A stretch of DNA of 64,000 nt from the NCBI GenBank assembly GCA_019925095.2, contig CM034403.1, positions 8,313,690 to 8,377,689 of the forward strand, read 5' to 3'. The position numbers and the translations under genes are program-made. The notes below the pieces were generated by a model. It was not told the DNA's origin, made no database searches, and saw nothing but the letters and a program-made list of their open reading frames with translations. The DNA is from Dendrolimus kikuchii. Lineage: Eukaryota > Arthropoda > Insecta > Lepidoptera > Lasiocampidae. Positions 1 through 11,006 of the stretch are shown here, piece after piece. The first letter of the stretch is position 1; each line of letters opens with the position of its first letter.

Positions 1-160
1 TATTCACAAGTGTGTTGAAAAACGTCGTATGATACACGTGTGTATTGATGATTACCGTCCTCGGCTCTCTTAAGACCCTCGCCTACGGCTCGAGTCTCAA
101 TGGCGCCTCGGCGGTAATCACCAATGTTACACACTAGTACCATAATGTACTATGATACAA
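1..160. repeat. Imperfect foldback repeat
   Basis: The arms TGATTACCG (49-57) and CGGTAATCA (112-120) are exact complements. Weaker inverted similarity continues outward (about 20-48 against 121-150), so the stretch can fold on itself. An inner AGAC/GTCT pair flanks a C/G-rich loop. A related phrase (GTGTTGAAGAACGTTC) occurs near 4158. Likely a foldback transposable element; family unknown. Confidence 0.5.
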
Positions 161-1080
161 TATTGGGAAATTAGATTTATAATTTAAATAAATTAATCTG
201 TCTGCGACTAGATTTTATAGTTTAATTTTAATTTGTATATATACTTATTTATAATTTAGTTAAGTTTTTATTTAATTGTTAATATCATATAATTACGATA
301 TAAATCTTTGTTACATAAATTAATATATAAATTGGAAGTTTCTGATGAAAAATCAAGGTAGTAAGGCTACTTATAGTCTTGATGGACTATGGGTAGAATA
401 CAATACAGATAAGTTAGTTTTCTTTTATTGTATTAGATTATTTATAAAATTCTTCATTGTACTAGTCTATAATATAATAAAAATGTAAAAATAGGTAGGT
501 AGTAGAGCTTAAAAAATATCGCCATCGAAATTGATTTCAATAAGACCCTTTAAATAATATGTGGGTACTTCCTATTAAATTCTTTTTTTATGGTTCCGTA
601 GCCTAAGAACAATAACCCTTTCATAATTTGTTCACTGCCACATACTCACCAAATTTATTTGAGATTCCGTAGTCTACTTACGAAAATATTAAAAAATTGT
701 CACCTATACTGAACTTTTCATTGTGAGTTTAATGCAACTTCTCAGAAGTTATCACTTAACTCAAATTGAACATTAACAGTTGAAATATATATGTATCATT
801 TCATTTTATATCACGCCAACGATTTTTTCTGTTGTTACATATCGCACCATTCTGGCACCGACAGACCTAGAGACAATAGCGCTCTCTACAATACGTTCAT
901 GTAGTGGAAACTTATCCGTCTTTTAGCTGATGAGTTTGAGATGAGAAACGCACGGGCACTATGTAAAAATAGAAAATGCATCTGCTGAATTGATACCTAT
1001 GCACAATAATCTTGGAATGATTTCGAAAAGGAAAAGTCTGTATTTAATAGATCATGTGATACAATCTATACATATAAAAT
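161..1080. other. AT-rich intergenic stretch
   Basis: No credible coding region is seen. It contains GGTTCCGTAGCC (about 592-603) and a degenerate GATTCCGTAGTC near 663, phrases I associate with a common lepidopteran repeat. Otherwise unremarkable. Confidence 0.4.
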
Positions 1081-1084
1081 TGTT

Positions 1085-1567
1085 TGGCCTCCCTGATTGA
1101 CTGACTAAACTACTGAGGTTAGGACCGTGAAAATTTGCATGCGGGTGCTTTCTATAATCTATATGCGCACTAAGACAGGATTTTTGAAAATTGAACCCCT
1201 AAAAGGGTAAAAAAGGGGATGAAAGTTTATATGAAAATCTGTCATTTTCAAAGAAACATGGAATTTTATACGCTTGCTTCTGCTTAGAAATAAATGTATA
1301 TGTGTATCTGGGTTCCTGGAAATCCAACCCGTAAGGGGGTGAAAAGGGGGATGAAAGTTAGTACGAAAATCCGTCATTTTCAAAGTAAGAAGCACGAAAT
1401 TTTATGTACCTGCTGCTGGTTAGAAATAAATGTACAAATTTATCGGTGTTTTTGGAAATTCAACTCATAAGGTCGTGAAAAAGAGGCCACCATTCAACTT
1501 TGTTTTGACTATACAAACTAGAACTATTTTTAATAAATGCAAGCGAAGCCGCTGGCAATAGTTAGTT
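1085..1567 (+). mobile_element. Helitron-like remnant with internal tandem repeat
   Basis: A unit of about 130-136 bp starting near GAAAATTGAACCCCTAA recurs about three times (near 1189, 1318 and 1454), each followed by GGGGATGAAAGTT-like text and then TCATTTTCAAAG in the first two. The right side ends in GCGAAGCCGCTGGCAATAG then TTAGT, resembling the 3' ends of lepidopteran Helitrons. The short reading frame on the minus strand here is a by-product of the repeat. Confidence 0.5.
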
Positions 1568-2370
1568 TGTCATAAATTCTTAAAGAATTTAAACATAAAT
1601 GAGTGGTAGTTGAGTTATAAAACCTAGCCATTATATGCCATGATATGATATGATCATTTATTTATCTTCTGTTTAATTGAATATGTAATATAGTCTAGGT
1701 ATATAGAGTTAGGGCTAATTTTTTAATCACCAGATAAAAGTTATTCATAGAATAAAGTATAACAGGGAAAAATTAAAAATGTCATTTGTATGAATAAATC
1801 AGTTGCACGGTTTCGCTTTTGAATTCACTCAGGTTATAATTTATTAGACTGATAACTTATCTGAAGATTAAAAATCTGCCTTTAATTAAATTATAAAGCT
1901 TTTTAAAATACTCCTGTAAATTCACTTTAGAATTTCAATATTATGACTTAAATTTGATTACAATTTTAGTATAAATATAGTTATTTGCTAAAGGGGATAA
2001 TATAAAATCCCATACAGATAGCTTAGAATAAATATAGACTTCGTTTATCAAGTAAAAAAAAAATTGATACAAGCTGAATAAGCATTTGGTATTCACGAGC
2101 AATGAAATGGTATGAAATGCTTTATTAATTAGTTAAAACTCTCAAATAATTCAAGGTTTATTTTTCGCACAATTTTGAATAGAAGATACTGGCTTGATAA
2201 ACGTTCCAAATAATCTTTTGGGTACAATGTAATATACACAAACCGGAAAATTTCTGCGCTTTTTTGTTGAACATTTCCTAAGAATATAAAAAAGTTTTTG
2301 TACTTCAAATAATAAAACGATTGAACAAATTCGACTTTCCTAATCAAGATAATTAAGCGCACAAAACAAA
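1568..2370. other. AT-rich intergenic stretch
   Basis: No supported gene. A short phrase at about 1718-1760 (TTTTTTAATCACCAGATAAA) resembles one at 57340-57360, so a small repeated element may sit there. A minus-strand frame of 77 codons at 2129-2362 has A/T-driven composition and no recognisable motif. Confidence 0.35.
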
Positions 2371-2462
2371 GTGTCGCTCAAAGGCGTGATGTCGTAGGGC
2401 GGCAACACAATCGCGCAGCGGGGAGTTGCATGGCGTGGCGGCCGCGGCGGGCGAAATCACAC
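2371..2462. other. GC-rich islet
   Basis: About 90 bp of strongly GC/CpG-rich sequence (for example GGCGGCCGCGGCGGGCG) inside an AT-rich region. No open frame or repeat partner was recognised. It could be a fragment of a gene, promoter or mobile element. Confidence 0.3.
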
Positions 2463-2674
2463 GTCACTTTAGGGCTGTACTTATCTTAAAAATTGCGAAA
2501 AATGTCTCTTAGACATACACAAGCTTCAAATACAAATTAAAATATTGATTGGAACATTATTTTAAGACCATTTAAACTATCGAAGAAATTTATTTTGATT
2601 GAGAAAATATGTCTTTTCTTACTTTAAAATTACGCATACCACCATCGCCAGTATCATTTCAATTAATTTCTGGG

Positions 2675-2880
2675 GTCGTCTGGGAGAGATCGCTTTTTAG
2701 CGATAAGACAGCAGCAGCGCATTTGTAGCACCTTTGGTGTTGCAAATGTCCATAGTGGGTCGTCTGCCTGTCTGCTGAACTCCTGCAATAAAAAAAAAGA
2801 CTGACCTTTCTGTACAATAAAATTTAGTCTGTTAAGTTCATTTTTGTATTGGAGTACAATAAAGAGTTATTTATCTATCT
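2675..2880 (+). mobile_element. LINE-Z 3' end, interrupted
   Basis: The phrase GGGAGAGATCGC...TTAGCGATAAG, then TTTTTGTATTGGAGTACAATAAAG and TTATCTATCT, matches the 3' end of a LINE also seen at 28440, 38500, 47612 and 53475. A GCAGGA element fragment (2706-2798) separates the two halves, so this copy is older than that insertion. Confidence 0.55.
2706..2798 (+). mobile_element. GCAGGA element, 3' fragment
   Basis: The last ~95 bp of the GCAGGA family, from CAGCAGCGCATTTGTAGCAC to the A-rich tail after TCCTGCAATAAAA. It lies inside LINE-Z sequence. Confidence 0.75.
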
Positions 2881-4150
2881 TTAATCCTTTTTTCTCATTA
2901 GAATTAATTTTAATAACGTCACATAAATTATATCCTTATTTTACCTATTTATTTATCGTATTAAGTCTATAAATTAATGATTACCCTCTTACTGTTGCTT
3001 ATGAGAATTTTCACCATTGTCTATTTGAAATAGGACAATATGGCTGGCACATCCGTAAAACGTTATTTGTAGCGTTACCATAAACTTTCCTATGAAATAG
3101 ATATTAATTTTTATTACACATAAACAAATTTAAACCTGTTACTATTTAATAACAATCCTATGCTTAGAGTCACGATGTTTATTTCTCTGTTTGCGTAATT
3201 TTAAACATGGATGGCATGTTTGAAATTACGTATTTGAAACAGACGACAGAACGTTCAAATACTTTATAACTCAACCCTAATACAGCTGCCTGTTACATGA
3301 ACACAATCCGTAGACTCAGGGTAGCAGTGTCATTAGGTGTGCACGCGTTGGTTTTGTCGTCGTCCATCGGAGTGGAAGCTGCGCGGGCATTGTGACAACC
3401 CTAGCGGGGAGCCACACGGTACCCACCCCGAATCATAATTTTATGAAGTCGTGGTGTTTGCGATTTTTCTAGACCTTAGTTTTTAATTTATAAATAGAAG
3501 ACAAAATATAGAAAGAAGTTCTTGTTCTTAAATCAGTGTATAGATATTTATTTAGGGTTTATCTTAATATAAAAAATGGTTCAAGTTCGCACAATGCGTG
3601 TCAAAATATGTCTGTCTGAAAAATATGTCTGTCTGTTACAGAATCACGTGAAAACTATTCAACGAATTTGAATAAAAATCGACACTTTATAACCGGGGTC
3701 AACATTTAGGATACATTTTATCCCGGTCAATGACATCGTTTCACTGGGTTAGACGAATGTATCGAAAAAGGTTTTTTATTTCAACACAATTGTTCAAAAA
3801 ACGCATTTACGATCCCTGTATATATTGTTCGAAAGTTAGAAATTACGCACCATACAACGAAACGTAAAGTAAAATAGGTACTTAGGTGAATAAAAAAAGA
3901 ATCCCACCAAGGAGTTTTACGTTACGAGAACAAATAAGTTGAATAATCGAACCTCCTTGGAAGCATTATTTATCAATACATTTCTATCACTTTAGTACTA
4001 TAGAGAAAATAAGACGAAAGATGAAGTTCTAATTTTTACAACGCACATGTTACGCCTTACGTCATTTGCAAATGCGCGCCATTTTTTTAATAGAATCGTC
4101 AAAGATTGTTGTGACTTTCCCACTGATATTTATGTTTTTTTCATTCTGTT
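2881..4150. other. AT-rich intergenic stretch
   Basis: No gene supported. A GC-richer patch lies at 3295-3430. A short direct repeat of AAATATGTCTGTCTG is at about 3604-3636. Nothing else is recognised. Confidence 0.35.
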
Positions 4151-4264
4151 GTAGCAAATGTGTTGAAGAACGTTCTATGATACCTGCAGTTGTTGGTTTT
4201 ATAGACTCATATGGTAAACGTTCGACTTTGTCTTGGGCATACATTCGTCTACTCTTTTGTGTTC

Positions 4265-4575
4265 TCCGTGCAGGAATGGGAAAAGAATACTATTTCCTGC
4301 ATTGGGGTGGCCTGTCGTAAGAGGCGACAAAACAAACCACAACCAAGTGGTAGGGTATTTGACCGACTGGATGGATACCACCCCTCGTCTAGAATATGCC
4401 GCCATAACAACCTTGAATTATGTTCCGGCATTAGTGGCCGGGTTCCAGTTTTTCCTTTGAGACCTGCAGCAATATTGGCAACGCCTTTGGTATTGCTAAG
4501 ATCCATAGGCGACGGTAACTACTTTCCATCACAGTTGGGCCGTTAGCCTGTCTCCTGCCCTTCGACAATTAAAAA
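4265..4575 (+). mobile_element. GCAGGA element, divergent full-length copy
   Basis: Runs from TCCGTGCAGGAATGGG to the A-rich tail after CTCCTGCCC. It keeps the family landmarks GGCCTGTCGTAAGAGGCGAC, GACTGGATGG and CATAGGCGACGGTAAC. Overlapping short reading frames in all phases here are family artefacts. Confidence 0.8.
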
Positions 4576-4599
4576 GAAAACAAACTTATAAATATCTAT

Positions 4600-5200
4600 C
4601 GTAATCATAGTTCGGTTAAGTGTTTGGCAACCCGCGGACTATGACGGGTCGCGTAGAGATAACACACAGCGATTCTCACTGGCAGGGGACCTCTTTTTTG
4701 AGTCATTTTAATGATTTAGAGAAGGGGGTCGCCAGAGAGCGAGGGAGAAGACGTTGCAGACAGTTTTCGACTGTCGTCTATTTAATTGGACAGGGGTCCG
4801 AAAACAACGTTTTGTATCCGGTTTCCACTTATCCGTGGTAGAGGGCCACTGTTTACGGGGGTATCGGTAGAATCACCTCTACTGTACGAAGTGGTACGGC
4901 CCTGCTTCCCGGGGCTTAGTACCAAATCGGCGCACTAGGATGTCAGAAGAGTTTAACTACGTTATACATCCCTGGCATTCTAGATATATGCTCTCATAGG
5001 GACCCAGGTAGGTTTAGTGGGTAGTTTGTTCGGCCTCCTCCTTTAATGGAGGAGATCCCGTTTGCCGTTTGGTGCAAGAACCCCACACGCACACGAAGCG
5101 TGCGGCACTAGACGGCGCTTTTGGTCTTCCCCTGTATCCAAGACCCGTGTGTATGTCACAAGAAAAGACATTCCCCATGAGTTAACAAAAAAAAAAGGTC
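4600..5200 (+). other. Mid-GC block ending in A-run, possible retroelement 3' end
   Basis: About 550 bp clearly richer in G+C than its surroundings, ending in AACAAAAAAAAAAGG near 5186-5200. It contains a self-complementary CCTCCTCC...GGAGGAG pair at 5035-5053. No long frame is open. The block plus A-tail resembles the untranslated 3' part of a retroposed element, but I do not recognise the family. Confidence 0.3.
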
Positions 5201-6212
5201 CATCTTTGTCGTTAGTTTGCTACTCATCAATAAAAAATGATTAATTGAAAATACCCTATAGATAGTTTTATCAAAAACGACTTGACTAGTCTAGTTCAAA
5301 CTTTACTGGTTGTAAATATTTTTTAGTTCTACCACCTCGATTTTCTCAGATTTTGTCCACTTCAAAGTTCAAAAGAAAGAGAGGGAGAGACATAATTTTC
5401 GACTTAAATATCTTGCCAAATAGGCACTGCGAACATTGAACAAGATTGACAACAAATTGACATTTTTATCTGTACTGTGACTGAATTCACGAGAACTGCA
5501 TACCATATTATATGTTATAATGATTGAATATGTACGTTAAGTAAGATTATGTGTATGTGGTGAACAATAAAGTGTTTTCTATTCTATTCTATTTCTATAT
5601 ATATTGTATTATGTGGACCACGCTACTGTATTGGGGACTACTGTAATGATAGCGTTTTTATGTGTGCGTTAAGTGTTTGTAAGTAAATAAACAAATTAAA
5701 GAATATATTGACTTAAATAATAAGTTATTAATGAGCATCGATGTTTAAAACCTGACTAATTAAAAAATCACTAACTAAAAATTACACGTGTGACGCCTAT
5801 TTCTAATCTACCCTTTTTCCAAGAATTCAATAAAACATTGTGTAACGATAGTCAGATTTCACACTTCTGTAAAATTTCATACACATATACCCAGTAGTAC
5901 CAGAGACACATGACATACAAAGACAGTCGGATGTATTGTCCGGATAAACGGACGGACATGACCAAAACACAAAGGGTCTGTTTTGCACAAACAGTTCCTT
6001 TGTGTTATTAAGCAGACATCAAGATAATTATTATTTTACTTTTGACAGCTCGTTGACGCATCAATTATTATTGTCCTAATGCGTTCCTACACGATATGTT
6101 ATAAAGATCGACTTCGTTTATACATAACATTTAATAAATTTAACTTACCTATATATTTTTGCTAAAAATACTGTATTGTGTAATAAATATATCTACATTT
6201 CAATGAACATCT
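5201..6212. other. AT-rich intergenic stretch
   Basis: No gene or repeat that I can name. A poly(A)-signal-like AATAAAG is at about 5567, with no recognisable gene before it. Confidence 0.3.
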
Positions 6213-6335
6213 TCTTCATCAGCCAATCACTATCCACTGCTGGACGTAAGCCTCCCCAAGTACGCGTCACATATCCCGGTCTCCTGTCTTCCTCATCCAG
6301 CCCCTGCCGGCGAGCTTGCGCGGGTCGTCAGTTCA
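6213..6335 (-). mobile_element. RTE-like LINE 3' end
   Basis: The stretch with TATCCACTGCTGGACGTAAG, CTCCCCAAG, CCGGTCTCCTGTCTTCC and CCCTGCCGGCGAGCTTGCG is the antisense of a very common lepidopteran LINE 3' end. Only the terminal ~120 bp remains. Confidence 0.6.
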
Positions 6336-7237
6336 ATTAACATATATTAAATATGCCATTTTTGTAATTAAGTAAAAAATGTAATATAATAAAACATTTT
6401 TTATTTTCAAATCGATTACTTTCGATTTATAGAGTTTAGATGGTTTAATACTCAGTGCGTTACATGACTTACAGAACAACACTACTACGTCACCCACAAC
6501 AATAAAGTACGACAATTATGTAATTTGTTACATGTGGGATTTACTGTCAAGAAATATGTAACTTGAGAGACGTGCAAACGTCAAAAGTAAAATAACCGCT
6601 TGGAAACAGTGTGGTAATCAAAACTTCATTTGAATAAAACATTAAAATATTAGCTTGTCAAAGTAACGTCAGCTGTCAAGCATTACGCGATCACACGTCG
6701 CGTTTTACAATCGACACAATAAAAAGCCAATAAAGGCATAAACGGCGCATCTCCTGTGGCTAACCTAATGGTGGCGTTTATTTTAATACGGTTCTAAACA
6801 AATAAAAACGGAAATATAACTGTAACAGGTGGATTATGTCTTTCTTATATATTTTTTTATCGCACGTCATATGGCAGCCCTAAAGTTTTAGTAATTAACA
6901 ACGTTTAACATTCAACCTGCTGTTTTAAGCAATTCATTAACAACTGCTGCTTTGTTTTTTTCTAATCGAAATAAATCGTGCCTATGGCACAATACCTATT
7001 CTAATTATGTGTTCAAATAGTAGATAGATTGTATCGATAAAATTAAAACGTCTGTACTATGATTGTAAAACGATACAATTTAGGTTAAAATTGCTATTTA
7101 TTTATACGATGCCAAATCATAAATGACCGTTTTCGAACTTTCCTGTATCACTCTGTTTGAAATGGCTCAACAGATTTAAATGAAAATCGTTCAAAATAGC
7201 AATTTATTCTTAATTTTTCGCGCATATAATAAATAAT
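6336..7237. other. AT-rich intergenic stretch
   Basis: No gene supported. Contains only short frames of A/T-driven composition. Confidence 0.3.
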
Positions 7238-7515
7238 ATATAATAACAGCCCATAAACGTGCCATTGCTGGGCTCGCGCTTCCCACTATAGGGAAACGAG
7301 TATACCCGCCACGTTTGTCCAAGGCCGCTTGGCAGGTTTGACACATCGGCTACCTCGATGTGCAAGTTTCATCGAGATGTTTTCCTTCAACGTTGTTAGA
7401 ACGTGGTAATTGCTAACTGACTACGCGGAGCACGCTTTCCGGGCAGGATTCGAACCGGCACCCTTTGAGTTTTAGGACGCATACCCTAGCTAATATGCTA
7501 CCACGACTTTCGCAC
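7238..7515 (-). mobile_element. SINE-2, tRNA-derived, near full length
   Basis: Read on the minus strand, it begins with a tRNA-like head with A-box-like TAGCATATTAGCTAGGGT and a B box GGTTCGAATCC (7449-7460 region). A body follows with CCGATGTGTCAAACCTGCC and CTATAGTGGGAAGCGCGAGC. The head is not a functional tRNA gene, because no complete cloverleaf is evident. A second copy of the body is at 43656. Confidence 0.7.
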
Positions 7516-8220
7516 ATATTACATTTAAATATCTTGCACATTATTATTTAATTTATTTAGTTTACCAAAATCTTGGTAAACTGAAAACATTAGACTACTT
7601 AAATGAAATACATGACAGTGGTTATAAGCCAAATGTACAGTCTTACAAGCAAACATCTACAACTACAAACAAAACTTGCTTAATACGAATAAACTAGACT
7701 AAAAAAACCAAAGTAAAAAGCTAGACTTAAGTTTTATTAATTAATAGTGACTTCAAAATGTACGAATATTCTAGGACACAGCTTGTTTAATATTAAATTT
7801 ATTGAGTAAATCCAAAAAATAAATAACAGAGGCTATAATAGACATTAAAATTTTGAACTTGAGTGTCTTAATATAGAGGGGTTACGTTTACGTGTCTCCA
7901 AAAAATGTCTTAACTTCCAGCGATACCAACATATCAGCTAACTCAGCTCGCGATCCTATCAGTGTCGTCAATTGCCCGTGCCAAATGCCACTTCCCGATC
8001 TCACACCCCCTGTCTCTTACCCCACCCCCTGCGAAGCCTGAAGGAAACAACCTTATCTGTCTGGAAAGGAAAAACCGTCGCTGTGATTGAATGTTTCCGC
8101 TGATTTCATGAAACAGATAATCTGAGTGTGGGAACGCAGCGGATAGATATAGCGGGTTCATAATGGTTTCGGGGCGAACATACATTTTTGAAGAAAAATA
8201 TTCTTTTCTCTACACAGTTA
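7516..8220. other. Intergenic, with a pyrimidine-rich patch
   Basis: Mostly AT-rich. At 7925-8190 there is a more GC-rich patch with CACCCCCTGTCTC and two inverted GATA-type motifs (TTATCTG at 8053, CAGATAA at 8113). A minus-strand frame of 80 codons spans it but shows no known domain. Confidence 0.3.
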
Positions 8221-8582
8221 TCTATATTAGAAAATTCTAAACATGCCGTGTCTGTACATTGAAGCTATTAAAAAAACTGGAATACATATAAACGATGGAT
8301 ATTTTCTAGATTTCTTGTCTGTTTGTTCGGGATTCACGGTAAAATTACAGGGCCCATTTCGATGCGGTTTTCACTCATCGATAACAATTCTTAGATTTAA
8401 AATCTGTGCTACTTTTATCCCGGGAATCCCGCGGGATTTTTTCTGGGAATGATTGATGAAAAAGGCCAGATTGATTTTTTTTTTATTTCAATGTGATTTT
8501 TTTCACAGTTCGATCTCTTATATTAATCTCTAATTTTTGTATTGAAATTCGTTTAGCCGTTATGGAGGTTATTCGAGTCTAG
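8221..8582 (+). mobile_element. Helitron-3 copy, decayed
   Basis: Starts A|TCTATATTAG and continues with AAATTCTAAACATGCCGTGT, shared with the copy at 54059. Internal CCCGGGAATCCCGCGGG is also shared. The 3' end has CTAG (8579-8582) but not the expected following T. Confidence 0.6.
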
Positions 8583-8597
8583 CTTTTAGATAGACTC

Positions 8598-8742
8598 TTT
8601 TTCTTCACCTTCTCTCAATTATTTGGGGTCAACACAACATTTCTTTTCCTTCCATACGTCCCTATTCTGACATACATCCTCTGTCACACCACAAATCATC
8701 ATATCATCCTTCACACAATCCATCCATCTCTTTTAGATAGAC
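8598..8742 (-). mobile_element. LINE-X pol C-terminus
   Basis: On the minus strand an open frame gives a C-terminal peptide with DDM, then VTEDVCQNRDVWK and a final DPK before the stop. This is the conserved tail of an RTE/CR1-like LINE reverse transcriptase. Related tails lie at 10622, 20535, 25345, 25985 and 53335. Only the last ~45 residues remain. Confidence 0.65.
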
Positions 8743-8819
8743 TAAGAGATAAAATTCTAAAAACATCATTATATGTACCCTACAAATAGCGCCATCTCAA
8801 TGTTCGCATTTATTTTGAC

Positions 8820-9005
8820 GGCAACGACGGTCTCTGTAGTTGAGTGAGCTAAGCCTTTGGCGTCCCAGGTTCGATTCCTGGGGTGGTAAATCTCGTACAC
8901 GAACTTTCCGTTCTCTACTATGATTCGGGTGACTAGGATCAGCTCCAGAGTGCGTTGTATATTACCCATAATACAAGCGTAGTTTATCCTTTGCTTCAGG
9001 ATATA
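8820..9005 (+). mobile_element. SINE-1, tRNA-derived
   Basis: The tRNA-like head GGTCTCTGTAGTTGAGTGAG carries an A-box-like motif. The B box GGTTCGATTCCTGG follows at about 8869-8881. Then come a body with AACTTTCCGTTCTCTACTAT and a CAGAGTGCGTTGTATATTAC end. This copy is internally deleted relative to the copy at 52322. Confidence 0.7.
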
Positions 9006-9114
9006 CTTACAACGTGTGTGTTTGTATGCCGATTTTGGAATTACAGACAAACATTCCAATTTTGTTTATTCATATAGATAAATAAAAGCAATATCATGAC
9101 TACGTGCATGCAGC

Positions 9115-9519
9115 ATGCACAAACAGACCCTCTCAAGGAAATGCAATGAACCCGTTCATCGTATAGAAACAACGGTTGGTCGAACTAACGGAGCGTATAA
9201 TTTCAAGTTTATAGGGTCATTAGTTGGCAGCAGGCCGACCCGACGCACTTTTTGTTTAAACGCATCACAATTAATCCGTGAAATGATAATCGATTGTTTC
9301 CATCGCTCCTCGCAGAAGGTGGATTCATGTTCGAGTATAATTACGTTCAAATTGGGGTGCAAGGTCGTAGAAACGGATGGCAATAGAAACTTAAATTTGG
9401 AATTGTGTAAAATACAAATAACTTGCTTTCTGATTAGTCGGTACAACATCAGTGCGGAATCAGTATACCCGACATACGAAATCCCAAAAACTCACCGAGT
9501 GCCTATATATTTTCTATGA
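9115..9519 (+). other. Unidentified open frame, 134 codons
   Basis: An ATG-started frame of 134 codons opens here with a composition not obviously repeat-like, and a 97-codon frame is open on the opposite strand over the same bases. The predicted protein has scattered cysteines and no motif I recognise; no polyadenylation signal or splice context stands out. It may be chance or a fragment of an unknown repeat. I do not assign it as a gene. Confidence 0.15.
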
Positions 9520-9611
9520 GCGTTACTTGGTTTGCTCGGTTTCAGTATGAGGCGGTATACACGAAAAATCACAAAGAGATTCCTCTATAAATTATAATAT
9601 GGTCAGTAAAT

Positions 9612-9790
9612 CTTAATTCACTTCCGCCAAGTCCCGGGTGAAGAGGTCCATGAAATGGGGGCTTCAGGTTGTAGGTAATGATATGCGTACTATTGCGTAC
9701 CAATGGTCTCAAAACAAGGGATGTGGAAAACCACTCGAAGTGGGGAAGAAAGAGTAGGAAAGCGAACTTCGGGCTTCTAAATGAACGCCT
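9612..9790 (+). repeat. Element C, first copy
   Basis: Shares ordered blocks with 22845-23000: AAGTCCCGGGTGAAGAGGTCC-like start, ATGGGGGCTT, AAAACCACTCGAAGTGGGGAAG and AAAGCGAACTTCGGGCTTCT. Dispersed repeat of unknown type. Confidence 0.55.
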
Positions 9791-9913
9791 GGAACCGGGA
9801 TTTAATGCTAGAATGATAATGATAATTTTACAGATATGTATCAGAAACAATACCATAAATAATCTAATACAATAAAAGAAAACTTATTTCTATTGTATTC
9901 TACTAAAAGTCTT

Positions 9914-9939
9914 GGGACTTTGGGTCTACCCAAAGTCCC
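9914..9939. repeat. Perfect 12-bp hairpin
   Basis: GGGACTTTGGGT and ACCCAAAGTCCC are exact inverted complements separated by CT. It sits between element C and element K and may mark the end of one of them. Confidence 0.7.
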
Positions 9940-9984
9940 TCAATAAGTAAAAAACTATAAGTACAATACTGAGCCTAGATCACC

Positions 9985-10115
9985 GTCTTCTATGGGTAAG
10001 GTGCCTAGAAGGCTGCCTACGTTTCCTAGCTGGATCGCCATACTGATCCGTTACCCGAGGTAGGCGCCAGACTTCTGATCACCTGAAGAGTCAATGAGTC
10101 GTTTTGATAAATTTT
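9985..10115 (+). repeat. Element K, first copy
   Basis: The segment ending CCCGAGGTAGGCGCCAGACTT...CTGATCACCTGAAGAGTC...GTCGTTTTGATA resembles 27305-27360 (GAGGTAGGCAGTAGCGG, CTGATCACCTAAAAATG). It is more GC-rich than its flanks. Unclassified dispersed repeat. Confidence 0.4.
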
Positions 10116-10621
10116 GGTGGTTTTGATCAATAATGGCCTCAGGACCCCACGGTCCAAGTGTCTCAACAGCAAACGTCACAAACATATAACTCTCACTGAG
10201 GGTGAGAGTATAATAATATTTAGACATAATGATAATTAAGTTTACATTAAACCAATTTGAAATATAAATTATTATGTGTTTTTGTAAAATTGTTTTACAA
10301 AAATTATAAATTTTTGGAAAACAATTTTATTTTTCTTTCAGAACATAAATAGATACAAATCAGTTTTTTATTCAATATAATTTCAGCTGGGTAATTTGAT
10401 TTTAGGTACATTTTTTATTATTTCTACTCTAAAACTATAAATCTAAAAAAATGTTATGTTAAATCTTCATTGAAATAAGTACATGAAGTTTTCTTAAAAC
10501 ATATCATAATGGCTTTAGCTACTTATGCAAATTCAATGCGCAAACACCAAATTATATAGTTTCATCTCAAGCGTTTTCTGCTATACTTACGAGTGACATT
10601 TGTTCGTTCATCTTCGTATAA
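10116..10621. other. AT-rich intergenic stretch
   Basis: Nothing recognisable beyond short A/T runs. Confidence 0.3.
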
Positions 10622-10680
10622 AATTAACATAATTGTGCCAACCCCAAAAAATTGAGAGAAGGTGAAAGAAAAGAATATAA
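10622..10680 (+). mobile_element. LINE-X extreme 3' fragment
   Basis: CCAACCCCAAAAAATTGAGA followed by GAAGGTGAAAGAAAAG matches the end of LINE-X (compare 20630-20672). Only about 50 bp remain, directly abutting the A-tail side of a GCAGGA element in opposite orientation. Confidence 0.5.
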
Positions 10681-10687
10681 ATGTAGG

Positions 10688-11006
10688 TTTTTTTTTTTTT
10701 TTATTGATGGAGTTCAGCAGACAGGCAGACGGCCCGCTCGATGGAAAGCGGTTACCATCGCCTATGGACATTTGCAACACCAAAGGTGCTACAAATGCGC
10801 TGCTGCTCTCTTAAGGGAAACTGGAACCTGGTCACTAATGCCGGAACACAACTCAAGGTTGTTATGGCGACATACTTTAGACCAGGGGTGGTAGCCATCC
10901 AGTCGGGCAAATGCCCTACCACCTGGCTGTGGGTTGTTTTGTCGCCTCTTACGACAGGCCGCCCGGCCGCAGGAAATTGTATTCTTTCTCCGTTCCTGCA
11001 CGGATA
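10688..11006 (-). mobile_element. GCAGGA element, full length
   Basis: A 14-T run (A-tail on the minus strand) is followed by the entire family sequence, ending in TTCCTGCACGGAT. It carries an 88-codon ATG-started frame on the plus strand (10741-11007), which recurs in other copies, and a 108-codon frame on the other strand. No homology to a known protein is apparent. Confidence 0.9.

Noticed and set aside
4066..4546. Overlapping small frames of 60-111 codons in all phases
   Set aside because: They lie across a GCAGGA element and its flank; such frames recur in other copies.
8820..9005. Possible tRNA gene (B box GGTTCGATTCC)
   Set aside because: No complete cloverleaf, and the segment recurs with a shared non-tRNA body, so it is a SINE head.
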